A stretch of 64,000 nt of DNA from Magnaporthiopsis rhizophila (taxonomy: Eukaryota; Ascomycota; Sordariomycetes; Magnaporthales; Magnaporthaceae): contig PYSS01000130.1 in assembly GCA_003049465.1 (NCBI GenBank), forward strand, positions 44,177 through 108,176, given 5' to 3'. Shown here piece after piece: positions 44,334 through 56,910 of the stretch (its first letter is position 1; every line of letters begins with the position of its first letter). The notes beneath the pieces were generated by a model. The model ran no database searches. It was not told where the DNA came from and worked only from the letters and a program-made list of their open reading frames with translations. A program made the translations under genes and the position numbers.

Positions 44334-46358
44334 ATGCAGCTGATCGTGGAGGACGCGTCTCCCGAGGAGATCCAGTCCCCAGTCTCTGACGATTCCCGGA
44401 AGGAGATCAGGGTGCCTTATAACTCGCCTCGTTCACCAGAGAGCTCGGCCTCGGAGGACCTCGCTAGCAGCGACGACCAGCAAGATGATCCCGAGGAGAC
44501 ACAATCCCTAGTCTCTGACGAGTCCCTGGAGGGAATCAGGGTGCCCAACAATTCGCCTCGCTCGCCAGCGAGCTCAGCCTCAGAGGAGCTCGCTAGCATC
44601 GATGACGAGCAAGATACTCCCGACGAGATGCAATCCCTAGTTTCTGACGAGTTCCTGGAGGGGATCATGGTGCCTCATAATTCGCCAGCGAGCTCAGCGA
44701 GCCAAGCCTCAGTGGAGGCCGCTAGCACCGACGACCAGCGAGATGCTATGCCAGAGCACGAGGCTAGTCTCATGAGCCCAGAGCGTGATACAGAGCACCA
44801 GCAAGATGCTACGCCAGAGCTCGAGGCTGGCCACACGAGTCCGGAGCATAAGCCAGAGTACCAGCAAGATGTCATGCCAGAGCCCAAGGCTGGTCTGACG
44901 AGCCCGGAGCACAATCCAGAGTACCAGCGTCTCGCACAAGTTCAACTTGAGATTGCGGGCAAGATGCTGGCGATGGATTGTGGAACCACCGACCCGACTG
45001 AGACCGCCGCCTCGCTTGCACGGTATCCCAAGCGCTACGTCGAGATGGCCAATGATGACTATCAGGTCATCTGCTACCATCACGGCAACGAACGCGGTAG
45101 TTTGTAAGGGCAATGACCATTCATAATTATCATCCACACAGGCGCCGCCATAGTTAGAGCCTGCTCCTTCTAACCCAAGCCTTTCTGCAGCTTCAAACAT
45201 CTCGAGGAAATGAAGGCGGGGATTGAGGCCAAGAACATGAGGCTTAAGGAAGAGAACGCGGAACTCGAGGCCAATATGGCCAATATGAAGAAGGCAATGG
45301 ATGCACTCCTGACCGAGAGGGAGCAGCTCAAGACTCAGGTCGAGACGGACGCCTCCAAGAAGAAATCCGTGGCGAGGCAGCTGGGAGAGACTACTCTGGA
45401 CAGGGCGGCACTTCTGAATGTCATGGATGCCATCCAGGAGCCGATCGCCGACATTCTTGATGAGATTGAGTGGTGCGTGGCGGTGGTCGGCAACCCTAGC
45501 AAAGGCCAGCAAGCCCAGCAGGCCGAGCAGACCGAGCAGGCCGAGCAGACTGGGCAGACTGAGCAGACTGAGCAGGCTGAGGACGGCAATGCCCCGGGTC
45601 CTTCGGCGTCCCTCGGCGTCAAGCGGAGCAACAGCGATGACGGCAACCACGGCGGCGCCGTGGCCAACAAGAGGCTCAAGACGGTCGAGGCGGACGACAA
45701 GGCGCTCGTTCCCCAGCCATTCAACGTGCTTACCTCCATCAGCCTTGCCGACATTGGTCCACTCTTGGACTTTACGCGCAAGGTAGTCCCACAGATGCTG
45801 TGGTCCCAGATTCGCGACATGAAGCCCATGCCCAGGGCATTCGAGTGGCCCGAGGGATCGTGCCAGATGTGGATCCTGCGCTGCCCGTTCCACCTTGATC
45901 GCAAGCCCTGCGCCATGAGCAACTACACGGGCTGGTACGATATTGCGCCGACCGGCGCCGCTAGCTTTGGCGTCAACCACATCTGCGCCGATCACCAGTA
46001 TCCGCACTTCGACACCAAGACTCTTGTTGAGAGGCACGGCACGAGGAGTTAGTACACACCCTGCCCGGCGGGGGGATGATAGCATGCATTGTGATGCTGG
46101 TCGTCGTCTACCGATTAACTGGAGCCACTCCCGGGAAAGATATTCTTTGCTGACAAGTGATGTTTCTTTTTTGCAGTTATCGCCAACGGCTACTGTAGCA
46201 AGATGAGGGAGGACAAATTCAGAGACAGGGTCATCGCGGAGACTCGCGAGCTGAACATTGTGGAGCAGCAGGCCAAGAAACAGAGACTGCTTGATGCCAA
46301 CAAGCAAGCCGGAGAGTACATGGCGAAGTGCCGTGCCATCACGGCAGTCGTCGACTGA
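44334..46358 (+). CDS. Unidentified repeat-rich coiled-coil protein
   Basis: join(44334..45103, 45191..46047, 46177..46358), 602 aa; the second intron uses GTTAGT. The N-terminus has three 43-residue acidic repeats (residues about 10-52, 53-95, 96-136; core QSLVSDESLEGIRVPNNSP) and then three 21-residue repeats (core PELEAGHTSPEHKPEYQQD; DNA 44748-44810, 44811-44873, 44874-about 44931). After a short segment (MLAMDCGTTDPTETAASLAR) comes a coiled coil (EAKNMRLKEENAELEANM through REQLKTQVE), then a Gln/Glu/Thr/Ala tract (QQAEQTEQAEQTGQTEQTEQ), a basic NKRLKT, and a Cys/His-rich C-terminal module (CQMWILRCPFHLDRKPC...HICADHQYPHF...GYCSKM) that could bind zinc. Probably nuclear or cytoplasmic; no secretion signal. 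No family recognised. First ATG in frame used; the frame extends 16 codons upstream without ATG. Confidence 0.7.
44361..44741 (+). repeat. Three in-frame 129-bp tandem repeats
   Basis: Units at about 44361-44489, 44490-44618 and 44619-44741, coding the 43-residue acidic repeats. They are diverged but clearly alignable (GAC GAG TCC CTG GAG GG then ATC and GTG codons recur). Confidence 0.8.
44748..44931 (+). repeat. Three in-frame 63-bp tandem repeats
   Basis: Units at 44748-44810, 44811-44873 and 44874-about 44931, each starting with a codon before CCAGAGC and ending CAGCAAGAT or CAGCGT. Whole codons, so copy number can vary without frameshift. Confidence 0.8.
45508..45585 (+). repeat. CAG-xCC-GAG short-period coding repeat
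   Basis: Imperfect 9-bp units (CAG GCC GAG, CAG ACC GAG, CAG ACT GAG) coding the QAEQTEQAEQT tract. A likely slippage-prone segment. Confidence 0.85.
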
Positions 46359-46923
46359 AGAACCATGACACCAAGGCCACCGAGAACTGCTCCTGGTCAC
46401 GTCACTCGTCTCTCGTCCAAATGGCGTGGAGAATCGAACGAGCAATGAGGGATTCCGGACGGCTTGTCGTCGATATTTGTTGGAGTCGCGAGATATTATA
46501 TTTCCACGGATGCGGTGCAGCAGCTAGTCTAGAGGTTGCCATATCACTTTTCTCTGGCCTAACAGCATGGAGAGACGGACAGGCAACGAGGGATTCTGGA
46601 CGGCTGCCGCCAATATTTGTTGGAGTAACGACATAGGTGGTCAACTGGACGTGGTGCAGCAGCCGGTCGAGGAGCAGCCATGTTACTTGTCTCTGACCCA
46701 ATGACATGGAGACTCGTAGGCAATGAAGGGCTCTGGGCGGCTGCCGCCAGTATTTGTTAGAGTAACCAAGATAGGTACCTAGTTAAATGGATGCGATGCA
46801 GCAGCTAGTCGAGGAGTGGCCTCACCACACCTCAATGTCAGACAGCAATAAAAAAAGGTTCCCTCGATCTGCTCCTAAAACGATTGATTGCCCTCCGGAT
46901 CGTCTTCGAGGCTGTCCTGAGCT
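46359..46923. other. Convergent intergenic region holding the tandem array
   Basis: 565 bp between the stops of two converging genes. Apart from the three tandem repeats and a CCTAG motif near 46775, nothing gene-like. Confidence 0.7.
46421..46830. repeat. Three diverged about 140-bp tandem repeats
   Basis: Units begin at 46421, 46567 and 46706, each with ATGG near the start. Shared landmarks per unit: a GGGATTC/GGGCTC block followed by GGACGGCT or GGGCGGCT, TATTTGTTGGAGT (or TATTTGTTAGAGT), and TGCAGCAGC then GTCTAG or GTCGAG. Periods are about 146 and 139 bp. The array lies between the repeat-protein stop and the DLH gene stop and does not encode a continuous protein. Confidence 0.8.
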
Positions 46924-48123
46924 CTAAATCCAGGCGTTGAACCACCTGACGGCCTGGAAGAAGGCAGCCTCCTTGCCGAACTTTTGCTGCGGGTCCGACA
47001 CGTTGGCGCGGACGCCGAACCCGTGCGAGGTGCCAGAGTAGAGCGAGACCTGATAGGGGATGTCGGCCTTCTGCAGCAGGCCCTCGGCTTCGTGGCGCCG
47101 CGTGCTGTTGAACGTCGCGTCGGTTTCTGGGCCCCGCCATGCATGTCGTGTCAGCTTTGAGCTGCCGGATAAAAATAAAAAAAAGTATGCTTTGAAAGAA
47201 CTGACCGGCAGACGCAATACTCGCAGGCTTGGTGGCAGCGACAATCTCGTCGTCCCCCAGTTGGCTGGGGTGGGCGGCGAAGGCGGCGTCGAGGCCCTTG
47301 CCCTCGGCGGCGAGGCGGAACACGTACCGCCCACCGAAGCAGTAGCCGGTGCCGCCGACGGCCTTTGCGCCGAGGACCTCGCGGAGGTACTTGATGCTGG
47401 TGGCGAGCTTTGGGTCCGTGACGGTGGTGTTGTACTTGGCCAGGAAGGCGGTGGTGTTGAACCCGGGCTGGTTGAGGTCCACGGGGGCCGGGACGCCGTC
47501 GAACAGGTCCGGCGCCACGGTCACGAAGCCCGCGCGGGCGAACGAGTCGGCGAGGCTGCGGTGAGATGGTCAGCTTTGGGATGATGTTTGGGATGAGTTT
47601 CGCTGCGGCGGCTGGGCGTGCGTGTCGTGGCCGTTGGGGGATTCCAGGGATCGTGGCGCGCAAGGCATCAATGGGCTGCACTTGGACTTACAGCTTGTTT
47701 TGCGCGAGTTGGATTCCTGCAATGCAAGCACAAGGACGCCGGGGTTAGCCAGGGTTCGGATGGGAGAGCCAGAAGCTCGGCGTGTCCCGACCACGAGTAA
47801 TTCATTCCAGGGTTGCTGTACCAAACACATCGGTTATGTAGAGAACGCCCTTGTCGGCCTTCTTCCCGGGCGGCTTGGTCACGTAGAGGGTCACTGGCGG
47901 CCGGGGTCAGCGAACAGCTCTTCTCCATCTAGCTGGCTGCATCTATATCGGGCGACTTACAGCCTTCGTATTTAACCTCCTGGCCAACGGGAGTCCCTTC
48001 GTGTTTCACGATGGAGTCGTCAGTTGATCCGAGGTCGGCCACAGCCTTGTAGCTCCACCAGGCCCCGGCGTTGACACCGGCGCCGAGGAGGGCCACGGCG
48101 GACGCGAGCTGGAGCAGCTTCAT
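46924..48123 (-). CDS. Secreted dienelactone-hydrolase family protein
   Basis: complement(join(46924..47126, 47206..47555, 47692..47716, 47822..47893, 47961..48123)), 270 aa, four introns, including a 25-nt exon. MKLLQLASAVALLGAGVNA is a signal peptide. The DLH alpha/beta-hydrolase fold follows: LTLYVTKPPGKKADKGVLYI, TDVFGIQLAQNKLLADSFAR, VAPDLFDG, nucleophile C159 in GYCFGGRYVFR, a possible acid D206, and H238 in SGTSHGFGVR. Carboxymethylenebutenolidase-type enzymes open dienelactone rings in aromatic catabolism; fungal secreted members are more broadly annotated as AIM2/DLH hydrolases. N-glycosylation sequons NTT (twice) and NST fit secretion. Confidence 0.88.
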
Positions 48124-49320
48124 GACGGTGAAGGAATCAGGATTGACCAAAGGTCCAAGGTTCTCGGTTGTGTTGGAGACGAGGAACTGGATGGGATTCC
48201 CGGTGCGGAGGGGAGGAGGAAACAAGGTTTCATGGGCGGCTGGGGCAGCGGTTTAAGTGTTTGGGGGATCTGCCGAGTTCAAAGGATGTCGCCCCTGGCT
48301 GAGCAGGGCGGGTCCCATCATTGCAAGCCCGGGCGGCCATTCGAGCACGTTATGTTTTGGCGTTATCGCGACCGGCAAATAATTAATGTCTGCCGCCGCC
48401 CGAATACGACCCTGCTACCTTAGCCGTGCCGCCGATCTGTTCCGTTATGGGAAAAGTGGCTCGCCGACGTCACGGCGAGATCTATCAGGAGATGATGAGA
48501 GTCACCCCGCTTTTCCTCGCCGCTTTCGATTTGTCAGATAGATGGAGGTGCATACGAGGGGACTTGGCAGGCAGGCGGGGGACGTGGGGAGGCGTGGGAG
48601 GCCACTGGGAGGCTTGGTTTGAGCACTACATAATCAGCCGCGAGCGGGAGGGGGCGGGCGCAGAAGCATGGGTGCTTCGTCAGCTCCGGCATTGGAGGCT
48701 TTTTATTGATACTGGACATGCGGAGGTGTTTTTCCGGCAGGAGAGAGGTACCTGAGAGAAGGATCGGAATGACAGTCCATATTTACGATAATGGCGGTTG
48801 GATTTCATGGCACATATGGTCAGAGAATGGAAAGCCTGCCGTGGCGGCCCGGCAAGTGTATCCACGCCCGAACAAAGGGGCGGCCCAGCGGAGTGTCACA
48901 CAGCAGGCAAGAGAGCAGAGGGCCAGAGCACCCCTCGGTTTGCCCAGCGTCCCAACCCCACAGGATTTCGACGAGCAAGTAGGTAAGCTACCTAGGTAGC
49001 ATTATACTTTGTCCGAGCGTACAATTAGGAGACGGCCTCGCGAGACCCGAAGACGAGACAGCCGATTCCCGGCAGTAATTTGTACAGGTAAGATAGATTG
49101 GATGCATGGTTTGGCATTCAGGTGTGTCGAGCGGTGGACCCCGAGTAGGACGAGCAAGCTGCTATAAACCAAAACAAACCACACCGGCGTTTGGTCAATT
49201 GAAAGTGCTACCACACCTACTTGGGGGCTGTGCGTTGTGGGCCCCCTCTACAGAGGGGGTGCAAAAAGTCGTAATCGGTCAAAAACTCGTAATCACAGGT
49301 TCCCCGCAAAATTAATAGGA
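48124..49320. other. 1.2-kb right margin of the gene island
   Basis: Contains the DLH promoter and then short overlapping frames on both strands with no domain. GC is still normal up to about 49300, then drops sharply. A palindromic block lies at 48978-49000 (TAGGTAAGCTACCTAGGTA). Confidence 0.55.
49242..49259. repeat. Perfect 8-bp-stem hairpin at the island edge
   Basis: CCCCCTCT, a 2-nt loop, AGAGGGGG. It is followed within 30 bp by a direct repeat of TCGTAATC (two copies about 16 bp apart, 49270-49300). Could be the end of a decayed transposable element. Confidence 0.6.
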
Positions 49321-50997
49321 GATACTATACACCGGGCGTTTAAACGAAAACAATAAGCTGCCACAAAATCTCTACGCATTGGTAATAGCATCAATCTGTA
49401 AGGGATTTTAAAGGCATTCAAAAAGTATATTTATTATAGGGTAATTTTGTTGTGGAAAGTGCAAAGCGCGGGCCAACGCCGGCCGGCCGGCATGCTTACG
49501 GGAGGTTTGGACCAATGCAATCCGCCGGAAATAGGTCGAGTAGTTGCTTTTTAATTGGTATAGGTGGTTGGTTAACCTCGTTTAGCGTTTGGGAGGGTAA
49601 GAAAGGTGGTGATAAGGCCATGGCTGCGGCCTGTTGCTATAGGATAAATCGAACTTTGTTATTCGTTTTTTGCCCAGGGCTATTAGCAGTAGCGGGGTAT
49701 TTGATATCCGGAAATAAAATAAAATAATTTTGCGTGCTGTTAAAAAGGGTATCAATAATAAAAAGCTTGGTATTAGGCAAATAAAAAGGCCTTTTTGGGC
49801 AATATAAATAAAATTATTTGCCTTTTAGTTAAAATATGGCCTTATTAAAGCCGGCCTTGATTAATCAATTGGTTTTTAAAAAAAAATTTATTGTTAAAGC
49901 GCCCGCCGGTATTTTTCCAGGCCAGTATATAAATTTTTCAATTGGTTTTCTGCATTTTGCAGATAAAAATACCTGCCTTTTTTATATTTTAGCCATTTTG
50001 GTAACCTTATTTCGATATATCTTAAACAAAGATTAATAAAAAAAATAGGCGTATAAAATTGCCGATTAGCAAATTCGGCCATTTTCGACCGGCATTTTTT
50101 ATAAGCCTTATTTAATTTCGATTAACAATTAGTAAGCTTATTTTACGAATGGCTGTAAATTAATGGCGCTTAATGCGTAACGGAAATAAAATTCGAAAAA
50201 TTATCGCATATAAAAAATTTAATACAAAATAAAATAAATATATTTTTTTAAAAATGCTATACCGCATATCTAACAGCAGAAAAATCGAGTATTTTGGGTA
50301 TAAAGTTAATATTGGTATATTAATTCTAAAAGGTTAAATTTTTCCATATTGCCGATAATTTTTGCCGGGTTAAAAAGCCAGATGCTGGAATTCTCGAAGC
50401 CGGTAAATATATACCCATAAATAAAGGTTTATTTCTAAAATGGCTAATTGCAATCAATTTTATTAGCAAATTATACCGGAATTAAAGTTAGGGCAAAATG
50501 ATAATTTATTTTAGAAGTTTTAATAAAATTCAACCGCAAAAATAAAATCTCGCCTTCTTTATAATATTAAATAATATTAAATAATATGCATATTTAAAAT
50601 GCATAAATATGCTAATATTTATAAATTATATCTGGTAAATAAAATAAAACGGCAAAATATTAAATTAAAGATTAAATTATTAATAGTAATCGATTATTTT
50701 AATCTTTAAATGTCCGGTAAAGTTATTGAAAAAAAGCCATCGCCAGATTTTCAGCCGGCCCTCGGTTTTATAAGCGCCGTTTTCTTGTATTTCGGTTTGG
50801 TTAAACTTTTTTAATAGAAATTTAAATTTGGTAATAAGCTTATACCCAAACTAATCCTTCAAAAAAAGCGAGCCTTACTTAATAATATTAGTATATAAAG
50901 CTTACGAATGCTAATTAAACCACCGTATAAATGCTATTATAATATCAAAATTAAAAAAGCCCGTTTCCGATTTGATAAATACTGTTACAGATCCGTA
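49321..50997. other. AT-rich decayed repeat, unidentified
   Basis: Abrupt fall in GC. A plus frame at 49452-49727 and a minus frame at 49894-50082 (with YIEIRLPKWLKYKKGRYFYL and LYTGLEKYRRAL) look like former coding sequence but match no family I recognise. The stop-rich remainder resembles RIP-degraded repeat DNA, different from the retrotransposon interiors. Confidence 0.45.
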
Positions 50998-51489
50998 TAT
51001 TATAACCATAGCTGGCAGGGGACAGGAGGGCTGGGGCTAACCCCTAGCGGGACGCCTCTACCCCGCAATCATAAAGGCCAGGGGCCGAATGACCAAAGCC
51101 AAGCTAAAAAAAGGAAATTACATGATCAGGCACTTATTTAAGCACGGATGATATGTCTGATATGTTCGCTATATAATATAACAGATATAACAAATATAGC
51201 ACAGTAATATGTTTGTTATATAACATGGCAAATATAGCAAATATAGCACAAATATAATAAGAAGGGGTTGCTGATATATAAAGCAAAGGGTTTCTATTGT
51301 GTTAAATAAATTTTTAATTAAGGCCTCGGCATTAGTCAACCTAAGTTAGCTCCAAGGCATCCCTTTGGGCAAGTAATTGAAACCTTTATTATTACCCCAG
51401 TTTCTAGCACAAATAATTTTATAAAAATTTTACTGCTTAGCGCCTCTCCTAGCATACCCTACCCTAAAAGTAAAAAACCATTTGTAACA
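50998..51489 (+). repeat. 5' LTR (492 bp)
   Basis: Starts TATTATAACC (G to A and C to T changed form of TGTTACAACC) and ends TGTAACA. Same length as the partner LTR at 57935-58426. Confidence 0.85.
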
Positions 51490-54400
51490 TTTTAATTGAT
51501 CCTGTTTAGTACTTACCGAAAATAATAAATAGTAGCAAATTATATCAATTATAGGCAAAAAACCCGAGGGCGTCATTATTGCCGGCAAAATATATAACAA
51601 TCTTTCGGCAGCCATACAAGCACTTATTACGAAAATCGAAAAGCTTAAAAAAGCTTAAGCCGAGCCCTATATTACCGTTAAATTTTACAAATTCCCCTTA
51701 CCCGATAAATATAATAGGAAGAAAAGCAAAATTAAAATGTTTCTGATTAAATGCAAGGGGTATTTTTTGTTTTATCGAGACCATTTTTAACGGGAAAAAC
51801 AGAAAATTGCCTATACAGTTATATATTTGGATGGTAAAGTTAAAAATTGGTTTAAACCCATTTGGTTCGATTACCTAAAAGGGTACGATAAATTTAAGGA
51901 AAAAACCAAATTAATATTTGCCGATTTCGAAAAGTTCGGTAAAAAAATTGCCAAAATTTTCGGACAGATCGATAAAAAATGGGTGGCCAAAAAAAAGCTG
52001 CTTTAGCTCCGGCAAAAAAGCCCCGTATTAATTTATATTTCCAAATTTTAACAACTGGTTAACAAACTTAATTGAACAAAAAATACCAAAATAATCCAGT
52101 TTTATTAAGGGCTGAGGGACGATATGAAAAACGAGTTATCCAAACAGGAATAACCTGAAAATTTCGTCAATTATATTATTATGGCCGTTCGTATCAGTAA
52201 CAAATTATACAAATATTGCTTCGAAAAAAAAGTTCAGCAAACCAAACCAATAGCGCAAAATAATAAAACTAACCAAAAAAAAGCAAAATAGTAATAATTT
52301 ACGGTTTACGGTACATATTTTGGATTTATAAATTTTAATATAAAAATTATATACCAGTATAAAAAATAAAAATATATTAGGTTTAAAAACCCAAAAAATG
52401 GGAAATATTTCAAATGTGGGAAAAAAGGATATATTAAAAAAAACTGCCCGCAGAAAAATCGATAAGCGGCCGTTTTTTGCCGAAAAAATGCGCCAGAAAG
52501 CCACCAGCTTATAATCCCAAATTTTCCAAAAATAACCGGACGGTTGGCAAAAAAAAGCCTGTATTTCGGAGCATTATTCAGTTAAACTTATTATTTTGAC
52601 AGAAATTATATAATTTATTATTCTGATAAAAATATTACAGGATATTATTTTAAGCGATAGTTTGTTATAATATAACAAATGGGTCAACCCCGGGATAATA
52701 ATAAAATAGCCCAAAATTTAAAGGAATTTAAAAAGGCCCAATACAATAATAATAATATGCCAATAATAGGAAAATTTACCGGATAAAACAGAAAATTCAA
52801 AAAATTAGCCCAATATAAAGGCATATTAAACACTTCGGTTAACAATTTCGAAAAAAATTTAAACACAAATGCAAAAATGGAACCGTTTTTGGGCTAAATA
52901 TATTGGCTATAAGCCCAGAAAAAAAAATTGGGCCTAATAAAATACTGGAAAATTACGGAAACGGACCCTAACAATAAAAAACCCAGCAAAAAACAATATA
53001 TAGTTAATTTTAAAAAACTCCAGTAAAAATTCGATTAGTAACTGATCGATATAAAAAAATAACCCCTTATAATTAAAAAAAAAATATAAAAAGCATATAT
53101 TTTATTCAAATTTTTGAAAATAAACCAGTAATTTTGGGACCAGCCCAAATTTATTAATAGTTTAATGCGCAAAAAACCGGCGCAAAACAATAAAAAAAAG
53201 CCCCTAAATTGGTTAAAAAATAATCAGTTGGTTATTTATTACGGGGCACCACTCAAAAATATTCCGAACCTGGATTAACGGTTAGCGCAGTTATATGCGC
53301 TAGATTATAAAAATATAAACCCCGATACAGGCCATTATAATAAGCTTTTTTAGGCCAAATGCTTATATAACAATTGCAGGTGGTATATGGCTAAAAAGCT
53401 AAAGCACGATTTTTTTTTACAAAAAAAGGGAGAAAAATTAGTGCGGTACCCATAATAGGAATACTAACTTCCGAAATGGTGGATAATAAAAATGGGTTAT
53501 AAAAATTTAACAGCAATTTTTATACCGTTATTAGCTTATTTTATAATATGCCTAACAGGAATTTTTATATACCAAATATGCGAAAAACCGGAGTGCAAGG
53601 TATATATAAAAAAAAAAGCGAGGGCCTGGACGAACGGGTTTGCCCGATCGATAAAAATAGTTAGGGCCCGGCAGCAAGCATCCTAAGCAAAAAATTAGAA
53701 AATTTATCCGAAAATAGGGCACAAATAAAGCAATAATTAGCAAAATTTTTAATAATAACGATTACCGATTAATATAAGTATATTAAAATAATAATATACT
53801 GGAAAAGGCAAAAAATAAAAATTATAATTAATTGCAAAGCCCAAAAAAATTATTTTTTACTAAAAGCGGTAAAAAGGTACAATATTCCAATATATCAGAA
53901 AAAAGAATTATATAACCTTATAATAATAAAATAGGAGCCAGTTACATTTAATAAAGGAAAGATCGATACTGAAACTGATTATTTCAAATTTCAACTTTTG
54001 GGAAAAACCTGCAAAATAATCCTGGATATTATAAATATAAAAAGGGAAAACCTGATTTTAGGTATTTTATAATTTAAAAAATATAACCCTTTAATAAATT
54101 AGGTTACCGAACAAATCCAATAGAGGGAATTACTATTAACCAGTAAAAAAGCCCAATAGCCACGGGCCCCGGATAATGGAGATCGGATACCAGAAAAGGT
54201 AACTGCAATAGCAGCAGGATATAATAATCAGCCCTGGCAAACCGCACCAACCAAAATACTAATAAACACAAACATAAATAAATCCAACAAATAGGGAATT
54301 ACCAAAAATGGATTTAAAAACGTCCTTAAAAAATACCACAAATATTGGAGGTTGTTCCAGAAAAATTTGGAAATGGTATTACCGAAATACGGATTATTTA

Positions 54401-56910
54401 ACCATAAAATCAAATTTAAACCAAAAGCATAGCTTAAATACCAAAAGCTGTATCAACTAAACCCTCGGCAAAAAAAGCTATTATAAAAATAACTAAAGGA
54501 AAAAGTTAGGAAAGGATTTACCAAACCTTCCAACTCCCCTATAAAATATAAAATTTTGTTTATTCCCAAAAAAAACGGGAAAAAACGGATATATATCGAT
54601 TACCATCCGTTAAATCAAAAAACAATAAAAGATCGGTATCCTTTACCCCTAATTAACAAATTTAAAAACAAATTCGGAAAAAGCCGGTGGTTCACAGCCC
54701 TAAATTTACGCAAAGCTTATAACCTGCTAAAAATCAAAAAGGGGGATAAATAAAAAACCGCTTTTCGAACCAAACTTAAAATTTTCGAATCATTAATAAT
54801 AACCTTCAAACTTACCAATACACCAGCCACATTCCAGCAAATAATTAACCACGTATTACAAAAGTACCTCGATATTTTCGCCTTTACATACCTGGATAAT
54901 ATCCTGATCTTTTCAAATATATTGGAAAAATATAAACAATATATACACAAGGTGCTACAAAAATTGCAAAATACAAAATTTTTGGTTAACCCGGATAAAT
55001 ATATATGGCACTTTTTAAAGGTAATTTTTCTCGGGTTTGTTATTAAATAAGGGAAAGTTCGGATAAAACCCAAAAAAATACAGGCAATAAAAGATTAGCC
55101 TGTACCTATCACAATTAAAAAAATACAAAGCTTTTTGGGATTCCTGAACTTTTACCGAAAATTTATCCGAAATTTTAGCAAAAAGGCCATACTATTTACG
55201 GATTTTACCAAAAATAATACCCAATTTTATTAAGGGATATAAAAATAAACAATTTTCGATTTGCTAAAAGAAATTATTATCCAAATACCGGTACTGGCAA
55301 TACCAAACCCAAAAAAACCCTTTAAAATTAAAATCGATATATCGGACTTTACTATCGGAAAATAACTAAAATAACGAAACGACCAAAAAAGGTTGCACTT
55401 TTGCGCATTTTTTTTGCAAAAACTGAATAAACCAAAGCTAAATTATCAAATCCATAATAAAAAGCTTCTTATTATTATCAAAATTTTGGAAAAATAAAAG
55501 GTATATTTGTGCAAAACTAACCATTAAATTATGGTGTATACTAATTATAAAAACCTATTATAATTTACCATTAGCCAAACACTAAACAAAAAACAAATCC
55601 GATAAAGCCAATTCTTTCAAAATTATAATTTTTGAATCGAAATCAAAAAAGGGTCAAAAAACGGCCAAACGGATGCCCTAAGCCGGCAATTAAATTATCA
55701 GATGGATATGCCACCAAAAATATACGCAATTCTGGCCAAAGGACCAAACGGATCCCTGATCCCGGCATAACGGGCATTGGCCAAAATAACCCGACAGAAA
55801 AGTTAAACCCCAGAAAAAATCCAGCAAATTTATAGCCAAATGGCTAATGGATACCAAAGGGTTGCTAAAACCTGGAAAAAATTTTATTAGTATTACGGGT
55901 TTACAAAAACCCGCGCCGAAATACAAAAAACAATTAAGGATTGCAAAAACTATGCAAAAAATAAGGCTAATAAGTATAAACTTTACGGGTTATTTTAATT
56001 TTTGCCAATATTTAGCAAAATATAGCAAAAAGTTACAATAAATTTTGTGGTTAAGCTTTTTAAATTAAAAAAATCATTAATAAATATCCAGTATAATAAT
56101 ATTTTAATAATGGTAAATAGGCTTACCAAATATGCTTTATTTTTATTTTATAAAAAAAGTAACAATATTACGAAACTAGTATATATTTTTATCAAAAACG
56201 TGATATCGGAATATAAAACACCTAATAAACTAATCACAAATCGAAACAAATTATTTATAAGCAAATTTTGGAAGGTTTTAATAGCAAAATTCGAAGCAAA
56301 ACATGCATTATTAACAGTTTATTATCCCGAAACAAATAAATAAACAAAACGAACAAACCAAATTATAAAACAGTATTTATGCTATTATATTAATTACAAA
56401 CAAACTAACTGGATATAATTATTTTTTATAGCCTAATTTATTTATAATAATTCGGTATACAAAAATACGGGAATAATTTCGTTTTTTGCAAATTATAGGT
56501 TTATATTTACGGTGTACAAAAAACCTAAAGCAAAAAAAAACGCTCCAATAATAAAAATACAGGTTACCAAAATAACCAAACTATACAAATATTTGCAAAA
56601 AAAGCTCGAAAAATTTCAAAAATGCATATCCACCCAAGTAAATAAAAAAAGGCTCGAAAAACCAACCTTTAAAAAAAAGAATAATATTTATTTTTTGTGC
56701 CGCAATATTAAAATAAAACAGTTAAATAACAAGCTGGATTATAAAAAATTCGAACCGTTTAAAATTAGGAAAATAATTTTACCAGTTAATTACGAACTTT
56801 AATTATTGCTAATTATAAAAATTTACCCCGTTTTTCACGTTTTTTTATTAAAACCGGCACCATTTGGATTAAAAAGCACAAAATTAATAAAAATCGATCC
56901 GGACCAAAAG

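Noticed and set aside
44709..46445. A 578-aa open frame on the minus strand antisense to the repeat-protein gene
   Set aside because: It runs straight through the plus-strand gene's introns and exons and its composition mirrors the plus-strand codon pattern. The plus strand has splice sites, coiled coil and repeats in frame. Its length is notable but explained by GC-rich codon bias.
15256..48123. A secondary-metabolite gene cluster around the tyrosinase
   Set aside because: No polyketide synthase, NRPS, terpene synthase, P450, transporter or Zn2Cys6 regulator is visible; neighbouring genes have unrelated roles.
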